Assembly: GCA_017465085.1 (NCBI GenBank)
Contig: JAFTWW010000001.1
Span: forward strand, 33,061-97,060
Direction of reading: 5' to 3'
Origin: Clostridia bacterium
GTDB taxonomy: Bacteria > Bacillota > Clostridia > Oscillospirales > Acutalibacteraceae
Length of the DNA: 64,000 bases
In this document: piece by piece, positions 40,383 to 50,229 of the stretch
Layout: the number at the start of each line of letters is the position of its first letter
Position numbering within the stretch: position 1 is the first letter of the stretch
Program-made: the position numbers and the translations under genes
Notes under the pieces: model-generated
Databases searched by the model: none
What the model was told of the DNA's origin: nothing
The model's input: the letters and a program-made list of their open reading frames with translations, nothing else

Positions 40383-41276
40383 ATGAAGCTACTTATTACA
40401 GGCGCCTTTAGGTGCGCCGAGGAAAATCTTAAGTCCATAGCAGAGCTTGGCAACGAAATCGTTTTTATGCAAAACGAAAGCGAAGAGCTACCCTGCGATT
40501 ACGGTGAGGTTGAGGGCGTTATCTGTAACGGACTTTTTCTTCACCACGATATAGAGAAATTTTCCTCTCTCAAATATATTCAGCTTACAAGCGCAGGTCT
40601 TGACCGCGTGCCCCTTGATTACATAAACCGTAAGGGCATAAAGCTTTACAACGCCGCAGGGGTATATAGCGCGCCTATGGCGGAGTTTGCCCTTTGCGGA
40701 GTTCTTGATTTATACAAGCGCAGTCGCTTTTTCGCTGAAAATCAAAAGGCTCACAAATGGGAAAAGCACAGAAACATTTTGGAGCTTTGCGGTAAAACCG
40801 TTAGCATAATAGGCTGTGGCAGTGTGGGCAGAGAATGCGCAAAGCGTTTTTCGGCTTTTGGTACCACAGTGCTCGGCGTTGATATTGTAAAGCCTGAGGG
40901 CGATTTATTCTGTCAATATTTCCCCATCAAAAACATCAAAGCGGCCTTAAGGCTTTCGGATATCGTTATCCTTACCCTGCCCCTTAACGATAGCACCCGA
41001 TATATGTTCGATGAAGATATGTTATCAGAGCTTAAAGATGGATGCCTTCTCGTTAATATTTCCCGTGGCGCCGTTATCAAGGAGGAAGCCTTAATAAGCG
41101 CCTTAAAATGCGGAAACCTAAGCGGCGCGGTATTAGATGTTTTTGAGGAAGAGCCACTTAGCCCCGATAATCCCCTATGGGATATGGAAAATGTTATACT
41201 TACCCCCCACAACAGCTTTGTTGGCGAGGGTAACGGGCAAAGACTTTTTGAAGCAGTTTACAGAAACTTAGTTTAA
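40383..41276 (+). CDS. D-isomer-specific 2-hydroxyacid dehydrogenase
   Basis: 297-aa NAD-dependent oxidoreductase, taken from ATG 40383 with AAGGAAG upstream (the frame to 40350 overlaps the aldolase). SIIGCGSVGRECAKRFSAFG is the Rossmann loop and LLVNISRGAVIKEEAL holds the conserved arginine. VLDVFEEEPLSPDNPLW (catalytic Glu) and LTPHNSFVG (catalytic His) follow. Together with the aldolase it suggests synthesis of a 2-hydroxy or 2-keto acid destined for the surface polymer. Confidence 0.88.
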   Translation: MKLLITGAFRCAEENLKSIAELGNEIVFMQNESEELPCDYGEVEGVICNGLFLHHDIEKFSSLKYIQLTSAGLDRVPLDYINRKGIKLYNAAGVYSAPMAEFALCGVLDLYKRSRFFAENQKAHKWEKHRNILELCGKTVSIIGCGSVGRECAKRFSAFGTTVLGVDIVKPEGDLFCQYFPIKNIKAALRLSDIVILTLPLNDSTRYMFDEDMLSELKDGCLLVNISRGAVIKEEALISALKCGNLSGAVLDVFEEEPLSPDNPLWDMENVILTPHNSFVGEGNGQRLFEAVYRNLV

Positions 41277-41305
41277 TCTATCTACCACATTATTTGGAGG
41301 GCAAC

Positions 41306-42499
41306 ATGCGATTGCTTTTTTATTATTCTGCCGAGAGGATTTTTAAGGACCCCCAAGGCAATCTTTACGCCAGCGGCAACTTTACTCCTGAGGTTTGGGA
41401 GAGATACATCTCAATAGCAGATGAGCTTACCGTTGTTATGACCGACAGCGGAAGGGTTATACCGCAAGAAGAGGCGCAACGCTCTAAGCATATAATAGAT
41501 ACCAAAAAATTTGATGTTGTTCTTCTACCCGATAAATATACCTCCCTTAAAAGCTTTTTCTCGCTGAAAAGAAAGAGGCTTTCCGATAAAAAGGAAAAGG
41601 AAACCTTCGATAAATGTGACTTTGCCATAATCCGCTCGGCAAATACCTCGGTTTTATCCCGTTGTCGCAAATGGGGTATTCCCTATGCGGTTGAGGTTGT
41701 GGGTTGCCTTTGGGATGCCTTTTGGAATCATAGCCTTAAAGGCAAGTTGATGGCGCCCTACGAATTTTTTATTGCTAAATATAATGCGAGCAAGGCTCCC
41801 TATGCTTTATATGTAACAAATGAATTTTTACAGAAACGGTACCCCGCAAAAAAAGCCGTAACCGTTAGTTGCTCCGATGTTTCCCTTTACCACCTTGATG
41901 AAAAGGTTTTGGAAGAAAGAATCGAAAAAATAAAAAATCACAGCGGCACCTATGTTTTAGGTACCGCCGCCGCCTGCAATGTGCGTTATAAGGGTCAACA
42001 GTTTGTTATAAAAGCCCTTGCCCATCTTAAAAAGCAGGGACTCGAAAATTTCAGATACGATGTTGTAGGCTCGGGTGACCCATCTTATCTGTTAAAGGTC
42101 GCCGAAAAGCTTGGCGTTGCAGATAAGGTAAATATAGTAGGTCAGTTATCCCACGATAAAGTAATGGAATGGCTTAAAAGTATTGATTTATATATTCAGC
42201 CGAGTCTTCAAGAGGGCCTACCGCGTGCTGTTATCGAGGCAATGAGTATGGGTGTGCCCTGTACGGGAACCAACATAGCGGGTATGCCCGAGCTTATAAG
42301 CGAAGATTTGCTGTTTAGTCGCAAGAATGTACGGGAGATTGCATCTATAATAAAGAATTTAGATACCGAGCGTGAGATTAAAGCCGCCAATGAAAATTTC
42401 CAAAAGGCTAAAGAATATGATGCCAAACTTTTAAGCCGCCGCCGCGCTGAATTTTATAAGAATTTCCGCGAATATGCAAAGGCTCACCCTTGGCATTGA
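41306..42499 (+). CDS. Glycosyltransferase family 4
   Basis: 397-aa GT-B fold retaining transferase from ATG 41306 (GGAGGG seven bases upstream; TTG 41294 overlaps that site). C-terminal half: VLGTAAACNVRYKGQQFVIKAL, YDVVGSGDPSYLLKVAEKLG and VGQLSHDKVMEWLKSIDLYIQPS, with the nucleotide-sugar motif QEGLPRAVIEAMSMGVP (E-x7-E). Acceptor and donor unknown. An N-terminal half rich in basic and aromatic residues follows the usual acceptor domain. It overlaps the flippase region. Confidence 0.9.
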   Translation: MRLLFYYSAERIFKDPQGNLYASGNFTPEVWERYISIADELTVVMTDSGRVIPQEEAQRSKHIIDTKKFDVVLLPDKYTSLKSFFSLKRKRLSDKKEKETFDKCDFAIIRSANTSVLSRCRKWGIPYAVEVVGCLWDAFWNHSLKGKLMAPYEFFIAKYNASKAPYALYVTNEFLQKRYPAKKAVTVSCSDVSLYHLDEKVLEERIEKIKNHSGTYVLGTAAACNVRYKGQQFVIKALAHLKKQGLENFRYDVVGSGDPSYLLKVAEKLGVADKVNIVGQLSHDKVMEWLKSIDLYIQPSLQEGLPRAVIEAMSMGVPCTGTNIAGMPELISEDLLFSRKNVREIASIIKNLDTEREIKAANENFQKAKEYDAKLLSRRRAEFYKNFREYAKAHPWH

Positions 42500-42546
42500 T
42501 GTTTCAAATAAATGGGTTTTTACCCGAAACGAGTGGTTTTCAGATA

Positions 42547-44064
42547 ATGAATAGTAATCGTTCACTGTATCTTAAACGGAATACGGTATGGTCCTTAATA
42601 CTGCAGATTACTACCGTTGTTTGCGGTTTTATTCTGCCTAAATTCATCCTTGGTGCCTTTGGCTCCGAGGCTAACGGGCTAATTAACTCCGTAACAAATT
42701 TTTTAGGCTTTATCTCCCTTTGCGAACTGGGAGTAGGCGCGGTAATCCCCGCAAATCTTTACCGCCCCATAGCCGAAAACGATATGGATAAAATAAGCGC
42801 TGTAATGGCATCTGCCCAGCGTTTTTACAGAACTGTGGCATTTATTCTTGCCGCCTATGTTTTAATACTTATCGGTTTTTATCCTTTTTTAGTTTCGGAT
42901 AAATTCAGTTTTCTCTATACCGCTTCTATCATCATTATTATTGCGGCATCAAGCTTTGCGAGATATTTTTTCGGCATTATTTGCAACCTGCTTCTTAAAT
43001 CCTATCAGAAGCAATATGTATCCTTTGCGCTTGAAGTTGCTACCATAGTTGCAAATTTATTATTTTCTATTATTCTCATTAAATGCGGTTTTGATTTGAT
43101 TATAGTAAAGCTCGTTTCATCCCTTGTTTTTATATCAAGGCCCTTAATTCTGACTTTTTATGTTAAAAAACATTATAAGCTTAACCTTAAAATCAAATAT
43201 GATAAAGAGCCCATAAAACAGAAATGGAACGGAATAACGCATCAGATTGCTCTTGTGGTGCAGGAAAAATCCGGCGCAGTAATTTTAACCATGTTTTCCA
43301 CCCTTTCAAATGTGAGTGTTTATGCCGTTTATTATATGATAGTAAACGGAATAAAAAGCGTTCTGAGTTCCCTTACAATAGGCGTTTCCTCCTTCCTTGG
43401 AGATATTCTTGCGAAGGATGAAACCGAAAACTTAAAAAAATCCTTTTCTAAATTCGAATGGATTACCCATACCGTCTCCACATATCTGTTTTCGGTGGCG
43501 GGTATTTTGTTAGTGCCCTTTGTTAAGGTTTACACCAAGGGCCTTGCGGATTCTGATATCTACATAACCCCGCTGTTTTCGGCGCTGATTTGTATAGCCT
43601 TTGCCATAGGCTGTATTCAGTTACCGTACAGCACCTTAACGCAGGTGGCAGGTCACTTTAAGCAAACACAGCAAAGCGCTGTTATTGAATCTGCCCTTAA
43701 TATAGTAATCTCTGTATTAGCGGTATTAAAGTTTGGACTTGCAGGCGTTGCCATAGGCGCCCTGATTTCTTTACTTTACAAGCTTTTATATTTATCAACC
43801 TACCTTATGAAAAACATTATTTTCATAAAACCCATAAACTTCGCAAAACAAATTCTTGTGGATATAATATCAGCCGCGCTTATGGTTTTATCAGCAACGT
43901 GGCTTGAAATGAAGGCGGTAAGCCTTAGGGCATGCATTATGCTAGGCCTCCCCGTAGCCCTTATCTGCCTTATTATAAGCCTTGTTATCAATCTTATCTT
44001 CTATAAAGAGCAGTTGATTTCAATTCTGCAACCCATTTCAAATAAATTCAGGAGAGAAAAATGA
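42547..44064 (+). CDS. Polysaccharide flippase (Wzx-like, MOP superfamily)
   Basis: 505-aa protein with about 14 transmembrane segments; moves lipid-linked repeat units across the membrane. The start SLYLKRNTVWSLILQ and the motif FGSEANGLINSVTNFLGFISL are typical of this family. The start is uncertain: ATG 42547 fits known N-termini, while ATG 42499 overlaps the glycosyltransferase stop (TGATG) and could be used by coupling. Neither has a good Shine-Dalgarno. No Wzy polymerase is seen in the operon. Confidence 0.85.
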   Translation: MNSNRSLYLKRNTVWSLILQITTVVCGFILPKFILGAFGSEANGLINSVTNFLGFISLCELGVGAVIPANLYRPIAENDMDKISAVMASAQRFYRTVAFILAAYVLILIGFYPFLVSDKFSFLYTASIIIIIAASSFARYFFGIICNLLLKSYQKQYVSFALEVATIVANLLFSIILIKCGFDLIIVKLVSSLVFISRPLILTFYVKKHYKLNLKIKYDKEPIKQKWNGITHQIALVVQEKSGAVILTMFSTLSNVSVYAVYYMIVNGIKSVLSSLTIGVSSFLGDILAKDETENLKKSFSKFEWITHTVSTYLFSVAGILLVPFVKVYTKGLADSDIYITPLFSALICIAFAIGCIQLPYSTLTQVAGHFKQTQQSAVIESALNIVISVLAVLKFGLAGVAIGALISLLYKLLYLSTYLMKNIIFIKPINFAKQILVDIISAALMVLSATWLEMKAVSLRACIMLGLPVALICLIISLVINLIFYKEQLISILQPISNKFRREK

Positions 44065-45059
44065 GTTATACGCATAACTTCCTATTCCTTGTGAGCGACT
44101 ATATGGCGCAGCACACAATGGGAGAGCTTAAAGAGCTTGATTGGATAAAAACGGTTAATAAAAGCAGGCTTTCCCAAAGCAGACTTAAAGATTTTATCTT
44201 ACGCGCCCTATTATCCATAAAGCTTAACAGATATTTTTCTCTTCCCTTCAAAAAAGCTATTTATAAATCTATCTTGGGCACCGATTTCAAGGAAAGCAAG
44301 CCGCTTTGCATAGTTATTTCTCCCCCTTGGTATAATAAACATCTGATTAAGTATTTGAGAAATGAGTATAAAGGCTGTAAAATTATAATCAATTTTCATG
44401 ATACTGTTAAAAATTCCATTGAGAGAAATCCCTTATTATCCCTTGATGCTATAAAATCGGAGTTTGACTGCGCCGTTGTATATAACCCCGAAGATTCAAA
44501 GGAATACGGCTTCCCCCTTTGCCACGAAGGCTATACCCCAATACCCGTAAAGGAGCTTGAGGTTTATCCGAAGTGCGATGTTGTTTTTATAGGCGCCGCA
44601 AAGGATAGGCTTAATATCGTAAGAAAGCTTTACCGACGCTTCACCGATGCGGGTCTTAATTGCTTCTTTTATATTACCGAGGCGCCCCAAAATGAGCGGC
44701 TTGACGATGGCATCATCTATGCCGATAAGCCTATGCCCTTCACAGAATATCTTGCAAGAGAGGCATCTGCTAACTGCCTGCTCGAAATTCTCCAAAAGGG
44801 CTCAACGGGAAAAACCTACCGTATGATTGAGGCCATTATTTACAACAAGAAGCTGATTACCAACTGCCCCGAAATTAAAAACAGCAAATACTATAACCAA
44901 GATTATGTTATTTATTTTGAGGATGAAGACGCGGTTTCACCCGAATTTATAAAAATGGATGTAGGCGAAATAGATTATAAGTATAGCGGAGACTTCTCCC
45001 GCAAGGCCTTTTTTGAGTTTATAGATGATCTGATGACCGATAGTAAATTTATACTTTAA
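44061..45059 (+). CDS. Glycosyltransferase-like protein of the glycan operon
   Basis: 332 aa, soluble. IIINFHDTVKNSI, VVYNPEDSKEYGF, KCDVVFIGAAKDRLNIVRKLYRRF (part) and LLEILQKGSTGKTYRMIEAIIYNKKLIT follow the layout of GT-B enzymes, with a final E/K-rich nucleotide-binding segment. I do not recognise an exact CAZy family. It overlaps the flippase stop by four bases (ATGA), showing coupled expression. Confidence 0.65.
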   Translation: MSYTHNFLFLVSDYMAQHTMGELKELDWIKTVNKSRLSQSRLKDFILRALLSIKLNRYFSLPFKKAIYKSILGTDFKESKPLCIVISPPWYNKHLIKYLRNEYKGCKIIINFHDTVKNSIERNPLLSLDAIKSEFDCAVVYNPEDSKEYGFPLCHEGYTPIPVKELEVYPKCDVVFIGAAKDRLNIVRKLYRRFTDAGLNCFFYITEAPQNERLDDGIIYADKPMPFTEYLAREASANCLLEILQKGSTGKTYRMIEAIIYNKKLITNCPEIKNSKYYNQDYVIYFEDEDAVSPEFIKMDVGEIDYKYSGDFSRKAFFEFIDDLMTDSKFIL

Positions 45060-45073
45060 GGAGGAATGGCGTT

Positions 45074-46246
45074 GTGGATAACAATTTAACAAAGCTACTT
45101 TTTGCCTTGCTTAAAAGCGCAGTTCACGGCGCTGTTTTAAGCCAAGAAGAAAAGGCTCTGTTTTCTGCCGAGCTTTTACCCGAGCTTTACTCGGTTTCCA
45201 AAAAGCAGGATTTATCCCATCTGATTTCCGAGGCGCTTAATAAAAACAATCTTATAATTGAAGGCAACGAATACTGCCAAAAATTAGAGGAAGAGCAGTT
45301 TAATGCCGTTTTCCGTTATGAACAGCTCTCCTTTGAGTTAAAACGCCTTACTGCCGTGCTTGAGGAGGCGGAAATCCCCTTTATTCGCCTTAAGGGCTCG
45401 GTGATGAGAGGTTATTATCCCGATCCTAAAATGAGATTAAGCAGCGATATAGATGTTCTTATTAAAAAGGAAGATCTTGCAAGGGCAGAAAGGCATCTTG
45501 CTTCAAAGCTTAATTATATAAGAAAAAGGAAAACCGATCACGATTTGGGGCTCACCTCTAAAAGCGGAGTGCTTATAGAGCTCCACTACGACCTTATCGA
45601 AGCTGGCAAGGCAAAGGAATGCCGCAGGGTTTTATCTCGGTTCTTTAATGCATCGAATGTTAAAGAGGGATGTGTTTACCAAAGAGAAAGCCTTAACGAA
45701 ATGTTTTATTTCTATCACATTGCGCATATGGCAAAGCATTTTGATAGTGGTGGCTGCGGAATCAGACCCTTTATTGATTTATGGATTTTAACCCATAGGT
45801 TAGCATATAATAAAGAAAAGACCGCCGCTCTGCTTAAAGAGGGAGGCCTCTTGGAATTTGCCTTACATTGTGAAAATTTAAGCCGCGTATGGTTTTCGGG
45901 GGAAGAGCACAACGAAACCACAAGAAAGATGCAAAGCTTTATTCTTTCGGGCGGAGTTTTCGGCAGTAATTTTAACCGCGTAAATATCCGCAGCGCCAAG
46001 CAAAACGGAAAATTTGCTTTTATTCTTTCGAGAATTTTTCCATCCTTTATAATGCTTAAAAATATGTATCCCGTTTTGGAAAAGTGCCCACTGCTTACGC
46101 CCTTTTGCCATATTGCAAGATGGTGCCGCATAATCTTTAAGGGCCAGACCAAAAGGGCGGTACGGGAATTTAAGATATCAAACAGGCTTACAGATGAAGA
46201 AAATCGCAGTATGAAAGAATTTATGAAGGAAATAGGATTGCTTTGA
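45074..46246 (+). CDS. Nucleotidyltransferase family protein (NTase_6-like)
   Basis: 390 aa from GTG 45074, with AAGGAGG nine bases before it. Pol-beta-type nucleotidyltransferase core: LKGSVMRGYYPDPKMRLSSDIDVLI, in which SDIDVLI gives two metal-binding aspartates. LIELHYDLIEAGKA gives the third acidic group. Helical C-terminal half. Such proteins are recurrent in exopolysaccharide loci with no settled role. It ends in a hairpin overlapping its stop codon. Confidence 0.83.
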   Translation: MDNNLTKLLFALLKSAVHGAVLSQEEKALFSAELLPELYSVSKKQDLSHLISEALNKNNLIIEGNEYCQKLEEEQFNAVFRYEQLSFELKRLTAVLEEAEIPFIRLKGSVMRGYYPDPKMRLSSDIDVLIKKEDLARAERHLASKLNYIRKRKTDHDLGLTSKSGVLIELHYDLIEAGKAKECRRVLSRFFNASNVKEGCVYQRESLNEMFYFYHIAHMAKHFDSGGCGIRPFIDLWILTHRLAYNKEKTAALLKEGGLLEFALHCENLSRVWFSGEEHNETTRKMQSFILSGGVFGSNFNRVNIRSAKQNGKFAFILSRIFPSFIMLKNMYPVLEKCPLLTPFCHIARWCRIIFKGQTKRAVREFKISNRLTDEENRSMKEFMKEIGLL

Positions 46247-46262
46247 TGCAATCCTATTTTTG
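46232..46262 (+). terminator. Terminator at the end of the nucleotidyltransferase gene
   Basis: AGGATTGC / GCAATCCT stem spanning the stop codon, followed by ATTTTTG. It separates the glycan genes from the LTA synthase-like gene. Confidence 0.7.
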
Positions 46263-46328
46263 AGTTATTGAATTATTCATAATTTTATGCTAATATTATA
46301 TCAGTTTTTATGAGGGAGATTATGGAAA

Positions 46329-48371
46329 ATGAAGGTCCGTTTCGGTTTTTCGGGTTTAGGAAAGTGTTTAATTAAAAATCTTAATATACTCTTCTTTCCC
46401 CTGTCGACTTTTTTCGGGGAGTTTCTGCTTTTTGTATTCAACGGCAACAAGTTTTTCTCTATGCCGCTACTCAGAATATTTTTATTCTCTTGTGTTTTAG
46501 GAATCGCGCTTCACCTTATATTCGATGCGATACCCAATAGAAAGCTTAGCCGCGGGCTTGCCGTTACGGCAATGAGCTTTGGCACGGTTTACACCTGCAT
46601 TGAATACTGCTGTAAAGAATTTTTCAAAACCTATTTCTCTTTCACTTATATGAAGGAGATGGCAGGAGGCGTTGTAGGCGGATTTTTCAGCAATGTTATC
46701 TCCTGCATTATATCAGGGCTTCCCTTTATTATTCTCGCATTTATCCCCCTTGTTTTATTTATCATCTTCCGCAAAAAGATAATAAGGGATGATAAAAACG
46801 AAAAGAGCGCTAAAATAGTTGCCGCAATATTGCTTGTTATATTGCAGGTTACGGCATCACTTTTATCGGTACTTAGCTCTGATAGAGATTTTTACACCCA
46901 TAACTATTCTGCCGATGCATCTATTCCAAAGTTTGGCGCCTTCACATCCCTAAGGCTTGAAACAACCTATTCAATTTTCGGCTACCCCGCATCTCCTGAT
47001 GTGGATATAGATGAAATCGTATCGGAAAACGAAAGTGAAGAGGCGGATAGTGAGGATGTTGAATACGACTTTAACACCCTCGATATAGATTTTGAAGCCC
47101 TCGATGAAGCCGAAACCGATGGCACCCTGAAAGCCATGCACAACTATTTCGGCAGTATTACCCCAACTAAGCAAAACGAATATACGGGAATTTTCAAGGA
47201 TAAAAACCTTATCCTTATTACCGCCGAGGCATTTTCACCCTATGTTATAAATGAGGAGCTTACCCCCACTCTTTATAGGCTTTCCACCGAGAGCTTTGTG
47301 TTTAATAATTTCTATCAGCCTAACTGGACCCAATCCACCACAGGCGGCGAGTTTGCTGTTATGACGGGGCTTATTCCCACCTGGGTAAATCAGAAAACCG
47401 CCTTTGTGGCAAGCATACCTAACAATATGGAGATTGCCCTAGGTCACTCTATGGGTAAGCTTGGTTACATCACCAAGGCATACCATAATAACACCTATTC
47501 CTACTATAACCGCGATAAAACCCACCCAAATCTTGGCTATGATTATTACGGTATCGGTAACGGACTCACGCTCTCCTCTACCGAATGGCCCTGCTCCGAT
47601 CTTGAAATGATTAACGCTACTGCCGATGAATATATAGAAAATTATGTTAAAAACGGGCAGAAATTCCACACCTATTATATGTCGGTTAGCGGTCACGCAG
47701 GCTACACCTGGAGCGGCAACGCTATGGCAAGGCGGCATAAGGAGATTATTGAAGCCTACTATCCCGATGCCCCCGAGCAGATCAAGGGTTACCTTGCCTG
47801 CAATTTGGACCTTGAATATGCCCTTACATCTCTTGTAGGAAAGTTAGAGGCGGCAGGCATCGCCGATGATACGGTTATCGCCCTTTGCGCAGACCATTAC
47901 CCCTACGGTCTAGTAGAGAGTGATAGGGATTACTATGTGGAGCTATCGGGAGTTAACGATAAGGAGGGCGATACCTCCCGTTATAAGAACACCCTTATTC
48001 TGTGGTGCGGAGATATGAAGGAATCGGTTGTTATCGATACCCCCTGCTCATCTATTGATATTATTCCTACCCTTAATAACCTCTTTGCTATTCCCTATGA
48101 TTCAAGGCTCTATTCGGGCAGGGATATATTTGCTACCAACTACACACCTCATCAGGTTTCAACCTCAATGCCCTTGGTTGTTTTTGCGGATTACAGCTGG
48201 ATAACCGATGCGGGTACCTATGAAGCATCCACAAAAACCTTTACCCCCAACGAAAATGTTACTGTGGATGAAAATTACGTTGAAGCGGTAAGCAAGCTGA
48301 CAAGAGCCAAATATACCTATGCAAAATATATAATCCAATACAATTATTACGATTTGGTTTTAGAAGAATAA
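46329..48371 (+). CDS. LTA synthase/sulfatase family membrane protein
   Basis: 680 aa. Five N-terminal membrane segments (to about residue 185) precede an extracellular alkaline phosphatase/sulfatase-fold domain. LILITAEAFSPYVI (metal-binding Glu), NWTQSTTGGEFAVMTGLIPTW (nucleophile Thr), YMSVSGHAGY (His) and LCADHYPYG (Asp-His) are the metal and catalytic sites. Such enzymes transfer glycerol phosphate or similar phospho-groups to surface polymers. An acidic linker (near 220-250) is unusual. Placed after the glycan operon, it probably decorates that or another envelope polymer. Confidence 0.88.
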   Translation: MKVRFGFSGLGKCLIKNLNILFFPLSTFFGEFLLFVFNGNKFFSMPLLRIFLFSCVLGIALHLIFDAIPNRKLSRGLAVTAMSFGTVYTCIEYCCKEFFKTYFSFTYMKEMAGGVVGGFFSNVISCIISGLPFIILAFIPLVLFIIFRKKIIRDDKNEKSAKIVAAILLVILQVTASLLSVLSSDRDFYTHNYSADASIPKFGAFTSLRLETTYSIFGYPASPDVDIDEIVSENESEEADSEDVEYDFNTLDIDFEALDEAETDGTLKAMHNYFGSITPTKQNEYTGIFKDKNLILITAEAFSPYVINEELTPTLYRLSTESFVFNNFYQPNWTQSTTGGEFAVMTGLIPTWVNQKTAFVASIPNNMEIALGHSMGKLGYITKAYHNNTYSYYNRDKTHPNLGYDYYGIGNGLTLSSTEWPCSDLEMINATADEYIENYVKNGQKFHTYYMSVSGHAGYTWSGNAMARRHKEIIEAYYPDAPEQIKGYLACNLDLEYALTSLVGKLEAAGIADDTVIALCADHYPYGLVESDRDYYVELSGVNDKEGDTSRYKNTLILWCGDMKESVVIDTPCSSIDIIPTLNNLFAIPYDSRLYSGRDIFATNYTPHQVSTSMPLVVFADYSWITDAGTYEASTKTFTPNENVTVDENYVEAVSKLTRAKYTYAKYIIQYNYYDLVLEE

Positions 48372-48374
48372 AAA

Positions 48375-48418
48375 AAGCTCCCGAGTTATCTTATTGATAA
48401 CTCGGGAGTTGTTTTTTA
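48375..48418. terminator. Bidirectional terminator between LTA synthase-like and glycosidase genes
   Basis: CTCCCGAGTTATC / GATAACTCGGGAG stem with TTATT loop, A-run before and TTGTTTTTTAATTT after. Confidence 0.92.
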
Positions 48419-48420
48419 AT

Positions 48421-50043
48421 TTAGAACATTATCTCAATAATATCCTTACCTGTGGTTTCGGTGATTTCGAAATCAACATAGTTAGAATCGCCAACCTTAG
48501 AGGTTGTAAATGCATACTCCTTATCGTTTACAAGCACCTTAGAGCAGGTCTTATCTTTGGGAAGGAGGATATGGCACTTAACCTTCTTTGCGGGTGAATA
48601 AAGGTCATATCTCATACCCTCATCCTTTAAGATAAAGCGCAGGTCAACCATTGCCTGACTTACCTCATAGCCCGTAAAGTAACGAAGCTCATTATAATGA
48701 GTAACAGGGAAACGGGGGGTAAAGTAGATTTCATCATAGTTTACGCCCACATCGTTAATACCTGCCAATGCCTCATCAACTGCGCTTAAGAATGCGGCTG
48801 CGCCCCAAGCGCTGGGACCGCCATCAGGCTGAGGAGTTGAATCGGGATTATATAAGAAATAAGCAACGCCATCGCGCTCAACAAGCTTCATAAAGCGGGT
48901 GATAATATCCCACGCATATTCCTCATAGCCGTTATTAAAGGCCGCCTTTGCAAGCTCGCCTGCGGTAAAGGGAGAAACGGCTCCGTTCACATACTGACCA
49001 GGGAGCTTTCCGCCGTAATTCTCATAGGGAGGATCAATACTGAACCACTCTGCAAACTTATCGGTGGTTTCCTTACGGCGCATATACTCTTCGATAATCT
49101 TTCTTGATTCTTCGAGGTTAGTAACACCGCGGTTAATATCATAGGGGTTGGAAAGGGAAATTCTTTCTCTTTCAAGATTATCAACGCCATCGTGATTGAG
49201 GTGAAGCTGATGCATAAAGAAATCGCCGTTCCAGAGATACTTAAACATATTAGCCTTAAGCTGCTCGGCTCTTGCTTCCCACTGCTTTGCCTTTTCCTCG
49301 TTACCGAGTCTGCGGTTAAACCAAGCAAGCTGATTCATTGCCTGATAAACACCCGAGTTATCGCCGTGCATAATAGACATCGGGCTATCGGGCTCGATTC
49401 TTCTGTTATAGGAAGCATCGGGGCGGGGAGTAAAGTCCCAGGTATCAATGGTGAAGGGGCGCTTTACAAGACCCTTTTCAGCGTCCCAACGCTTTGAGTC
49501 GCTTGTCATATAGTCAATACTCTTCTCAAGCTTGGGCAATACCTTTTTAAGCCACTCATCATCACCTGTTGTGCGGTAAAGATATGTAGCGCCCTCAACA
49601 ACAAGGTATTCAATATCTGCCTCAAGCTCAAGGCGAACGAGGGTCTGATTATCCTCGGGATACATAATGCGGCAGTCTTCATTTACGAATCTCCAGTGAC
49701 CGTCATCATACTGCTTAATAAGCTCGTAGAACTGGCCATCTTCCCTCTGGGTATCGATAATGAAATTAAGGAAGGAGTGCAAATTGTAATCCCAGTGACG
49801 CATAGCCTTCATAATATGAACGTGGTCACGAATCCAGTTGATATTGCACATAAGAATTTTGCCATCAACGAAAACTAATCTTCTTTCGTGGATGATGCTG
49901 TTGCGAAGTCTGTACATAAACATACCGAGCTTAGAATCGGTTGTTGTAAGAATGGAGGGGAAGCCCACCTCAACGTTGTTGTATGTACCGTTGTGATTAC
50001 CGTCAACATTCATACCGGGTAATCTGTTTTTGAAATCGATCAT
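48421..50043 (-). CDS. Six-hairpin glycosidase-like protein
   Basis: 540-aa cytoplasmic protein (no signal peptide). ILMCNINWIRDHVHIMKAMRHW, EDCRIMYPEDNQTLVRLELEAD, YLYRTTGDDEWLK, GDNSGVYQAMNQLAWF and PSAWGAAAFLSAVDEAL (quoted in parts) are the helical repeats of an (alpha/alpha)6 toroid, as in GH63/GH78-like enzymes. It then has a small C-terminal beta domain. Acidic residues suitable for catalysis are present, but the GH family and substrate are not clear. Its own promoter lies at 50126-50154. Confidence 0.8.
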   Translation of the reverse strand: MIDFKNRLPGMNVDGNHNGTYNNVEVGFPSILTTTDSKLGMFMYRLRNSIIHERRLVFVDGKILMCNINWIRDHVHIMKAMRHWDYNLHSFLNFIIDTQREDGQFYELIKQYDDGHWRFVNEDCRIMYPEDNQTLVRLELEADIEYLVVEGATYLYRTTGDDEWLKKVLPKLEKSIDYMTSDSKRWDAEKGLVKRPFTIDTWDFTPRPDASYNRRIEPDSPMSIMHGDNSGVYQAMNQLAWFNRRLGNEEKAKQWEARAEQLKANMFKYLWNGDFFMHQLHLNHDGVDNLERERISLSNPYDINRGVTNLEESRKIIEEYMRRKETTDKFAEWFSIDPPYENYGGKLPGQYVNGAVSPFTAGELAKAAFNNGYEEYAWDIITRFMKLVERDGVAYFLYNPDSTPQPDGGPSAWGAAAFLSAVDEALAGINDVGVNYDEIYFTPRFPVTHYNELRYFTGYEVSQAMVDLRFILKDEGMRYDLYSPAKKVKCHILLPKDKTCSKVLVNDKEYAFTTSKVGDSNYVDFEITETTGKDIIEIMF

Positions 50044-50125
50044 AATCCGTTCTCCTTTGCACTACATATTTATTTTTGCAAATTCGAAAACAAAACTTTA
50101 TAAATTTAAGCCTTGTTTCGCGGTT

Positions 50126-50154
50126 ATTGTATCATAAAATTTCTCTAATTGCAA
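50126..50154 (-). promoter_or_regulatory. Promoter of the six-hairpin glycosidase gene
   Basis: Minus strand TTGCAA (50154-50149), 17-base spacer, TACAAT (50131-50126). Confidence 0.65.
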
Positions 50155-50229
50155 CGGATTTTAGAAAGTAATTTAATATTTTTTCAAAAGTCTGTGTTGC
50201 ATAGATTTTTAAGGCGTTTTTTACACTTT

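Noticed and set aside
45715-46251. 178-aa minus-strand frame inside the nucleotidyltransferase gene
   Set aside because: Antisense shadow of a recognisable enzyme with all motifs on the plus strand.
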